NCBI GenBank assembly: GCA_017511005.1
Contig: JAFWLP010000081.1
Coordinates: 1-64,000, forward strand
Source of the DNA: Clostridiales bacterium
GTDB taxonomy: Bacteria > Bacillota > Clostridia > Saccharofermentanales > Saccharofermentanaceae
DNA length: 64,000 bases
Direction: 5' to 3'
Shown here: one piece after another, positions 62,834 through 64,000 of the stretch
Layout of the letters: each line of letters opens with the position of its first letter
How positions within the stretch are numbered: the stretch's first letter is position 1
The notes under the pieces: model-generated
Told to the model about the DNA's origin: nothing
Database searches by the model: none
What the model saw: the letters and a program-made list of their open reading frames with translations, nothing else
Translations under genes and position numbers: made by a program

Positions 62834-64000
62834 TATTCGTCAATGTCTTTGCCGAGACCTGTGGAACCGAGCATGGCATCGTTGTTCTGCCAGTCGTTCC
62901 TGACCTTAACATAAAGATCGAGATAAACCTTGCAGCCGAGCATCTTCTCGATGTTCCGCCTTGCGGCTGTACCGATGCGCTTGATCATCTGGCCGTCCCT
63001 GCCGATGATGATCGCCTTATGCGAATCCCTGTTGCAGATAATGTCAGCCTTGATGACAGCTATTGTACGGTCATCGTCAGATGTCACCTCACCGTCATCA
63101 TTCTTCTCCTTGAACTCATTGATGATGACAGCAGTTCCGTGAGGGATCTCCTGATCGGTATAATGAAGCACCTGCTCGCGGATAAGCTCTGCGGCGATAA
63201 CGCGCTCCGTCTGATCCGTCATGTATTCACTGTCGTAAAGACGCGGTCCTTCAGGGAGCATTTTCGTGATGACGGAAAGAAGCAGATCGACATTCCTTCC
63301 CGTCTTCGCGCTTAACGGAACGATATCCACAAAATCATAGAGCTCCGAATATTTCTGTGTTAACGGCAGGAGCTTCTCCTGCCCTGCCTCATCGTATTTA
63401 TTGATCGCAAGTATAACCTTCTTGCCGCTTTCCTTCAGAAGTGCCATGAGTTTCTTCTCAACGGCTCCGGGATCGGGGAACCTTCCGTCAGCAATGAGGA
63501 CGACACAGTCAGCACCCAGGGCAGCCTTGTAAGACCTGTCCACCATGAACTCACCCATCTTGGAAGTCGGCTTATGGATGCCGGGCGTATCGGTGAAGAT
63601 GATCTGTGTATCTTCAGTGTTATAGATCGTTCTGATGTTGGTCCTCGTTGTCTGCGGCTTGTGTGACACGATGGCGATCTTCATTCCAGTAATATAATTG
63701 AGCAGAGTAGACTTGCCGACATTAGGGCGTCCCAGCAAAGCAACGGTCCCGCAATGTTTGCAGGGTGTTCCCGCAGGTATCAGACCTTCGGACGCGCCGG
63801 CATTATCCCTGTGGTTATCCATCTCACAGATATCCTCAAGCTCATCGTCAAACGCAAGTCCGATATCCCTCATAAGGCGCTTCTGCTTATCTGACATGAT
63901 CTTCTCATCCGTAGGATCAATGTGATCATAGCCGAGAAGATGCAAAAGCGAATGGGCAATAAGGAACATCGCCTCACGCTCAAAAGAATGACCGTAGCTT
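62833..64000 (-). CDS. era: YbeY-Era fusion: rRNA endonuclease plus ribosome-assembly GTPase (partial)
   Basis: The frame is open from the window edge through both parts. The first visible residues (SYGHSFEREAMFLIAHSLLHLLGYDH) are the C-terminal core of YbeY, with all three zinc-binding histidines; YbeY takes part in 16S rRNA 3'-end maturation. After a linker of about 55 residues, including CKHC, comes Era: G1 GRPNVGKST, DTPG, NKYD, then the KH domain (IIGRDGQMIKRIG). No stop separates the parts. An internal ATG at 63822 with GAGGA 10 nt upstream could also yield Era alone. The stop overlaps the recO start. The YbeY N-terminus is outside the window. Confidence 0.9.
   Translation of the reverse strand, partial: SYGHSFEREAMFLIAHSLLHLLGYDHIDPTDEKIMSDKQKRLMRDIGLAFDDELEDICEMDNHRDNAGASEGLIPAGTPCKHCGTVALLGRPNVGKSTLLNYITGMKIAIVSHKPQTTRTNIRTIYNTEDTQIIFTDTPGIHKPTSKMGEFMVDRSYKAALGADCVVLIADGRFPDPGAVEKKLMALLKESGKKVILAINKYDEAGQEKLLPLTQKYSELYDFVDIVPLSAKTGRNVDLLLSVITKMLPEGPRLYDSEYMTDQTERVIAAELIREQVLHYTDQEIPHGTAVIINEFKEKNDDGEVTSDDDRTIAVIKADIICNRDSHKAIIIGRDGQMIKRIGTAARRNIEKMLGCKVYLDLYVKVRNDWQNNDAMLGSTGLGKDIDE

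Noticed and set aside
1-64000. CRISPR arrays, prophage genes, complete insertion sequences, rRNA genes
   Set aside because: No spaced direct-repeat array, phage structural gene, transposase or rRNA sequence was seen on either strand.

Overview
The window is a gene-dense bacterial chromosome segment, about nine tenths coding, typical of a Gram-positive anaerobe of class Clostridia (Bacillota). Reasons: PolC-type replicative polymerase, ScpA/ScpB, an IspH-ribosomal protein S1 fusion (a clostridial arrangement), the MEP isoprenoid pathway, strong AGGAGG-type ribosome sites and consensus sigma-A promoters. Intracellular GH51 and GH10 enzymes suggest a fibre-degrading gut or rumen organism. Species cannot be named from the sequence alone. 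Almost all genes are on the minus strand; the exceptions are a two-component system with an rRNA pseudouridine synthase (34384-37576) and a nuclease-helicase (55300-57669).

Layout. 1-513: 5' part of dapA. 711-16497: the conserved translation/envelope/isoprenoid block rpsB-tsf-(terminator)-pyrH-frr-uppS-cdsA-dxr-rseP-ispG-polC-priA, with many overlapping start/stop codons. 16713-18804: thyA, a histidine phosphatase and dihydrofolate reductase. 18852-19438: AT-rich higBA toxin-antitoxin pair with its own operator-promoter, next to two tRNA-Pro genes (anticodons AGG and CGG). 19715-20176: a 460-bp gap with a dispersed repeat and an orphan hairpin. 20177-25931: ispH-rpsA fusion, cmk, RpiR regulator, scpB, scpA, M50 peptidase. 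25940-30731: ileS, an RluA-type pseudouridine synthase and a methyltransferase. 30732-34228: three related envelope proteins, divergent from the two-component system. 37830-47325: acidic-tailed membrane protein, valS, ROK kinase, clpX, dtd, lipoprotein, rarA, glyA. 47478-50917: cysteine desulfurase, thiI and an AIR-synthase-like protein (sulfur transfer). 50997-58884: GGDEF protein, small zinc protein, GH51, DUF6273-like protein, tRNA-Leu, nuclease-helicase, GH10. 59046-64000: clostripain-like lipoprotein, a broken purine-nucleoside-permease-like gene, recO and a YbeY-Era fusion running off the edge.

Most notable points: PolC has an intact polymerase site, but every catalytic motif of the inserted 3'-5' proofreading exonuclease is unrecognisable; ybeY and era are one open frame; a tRNA-Pro carries A34 (anticodon AGG), which is rare in bacteria; an imperfect repeat of about 170 bp lies in two intergenic gaps; the higB toxin appears to be read from a leaderless transcript whose promoter carries a perfect palindrome; and an rpsB leader hairpin suggests S2 autoregulation. 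No CRISPR array, prophage or complete insertion sequence was found.
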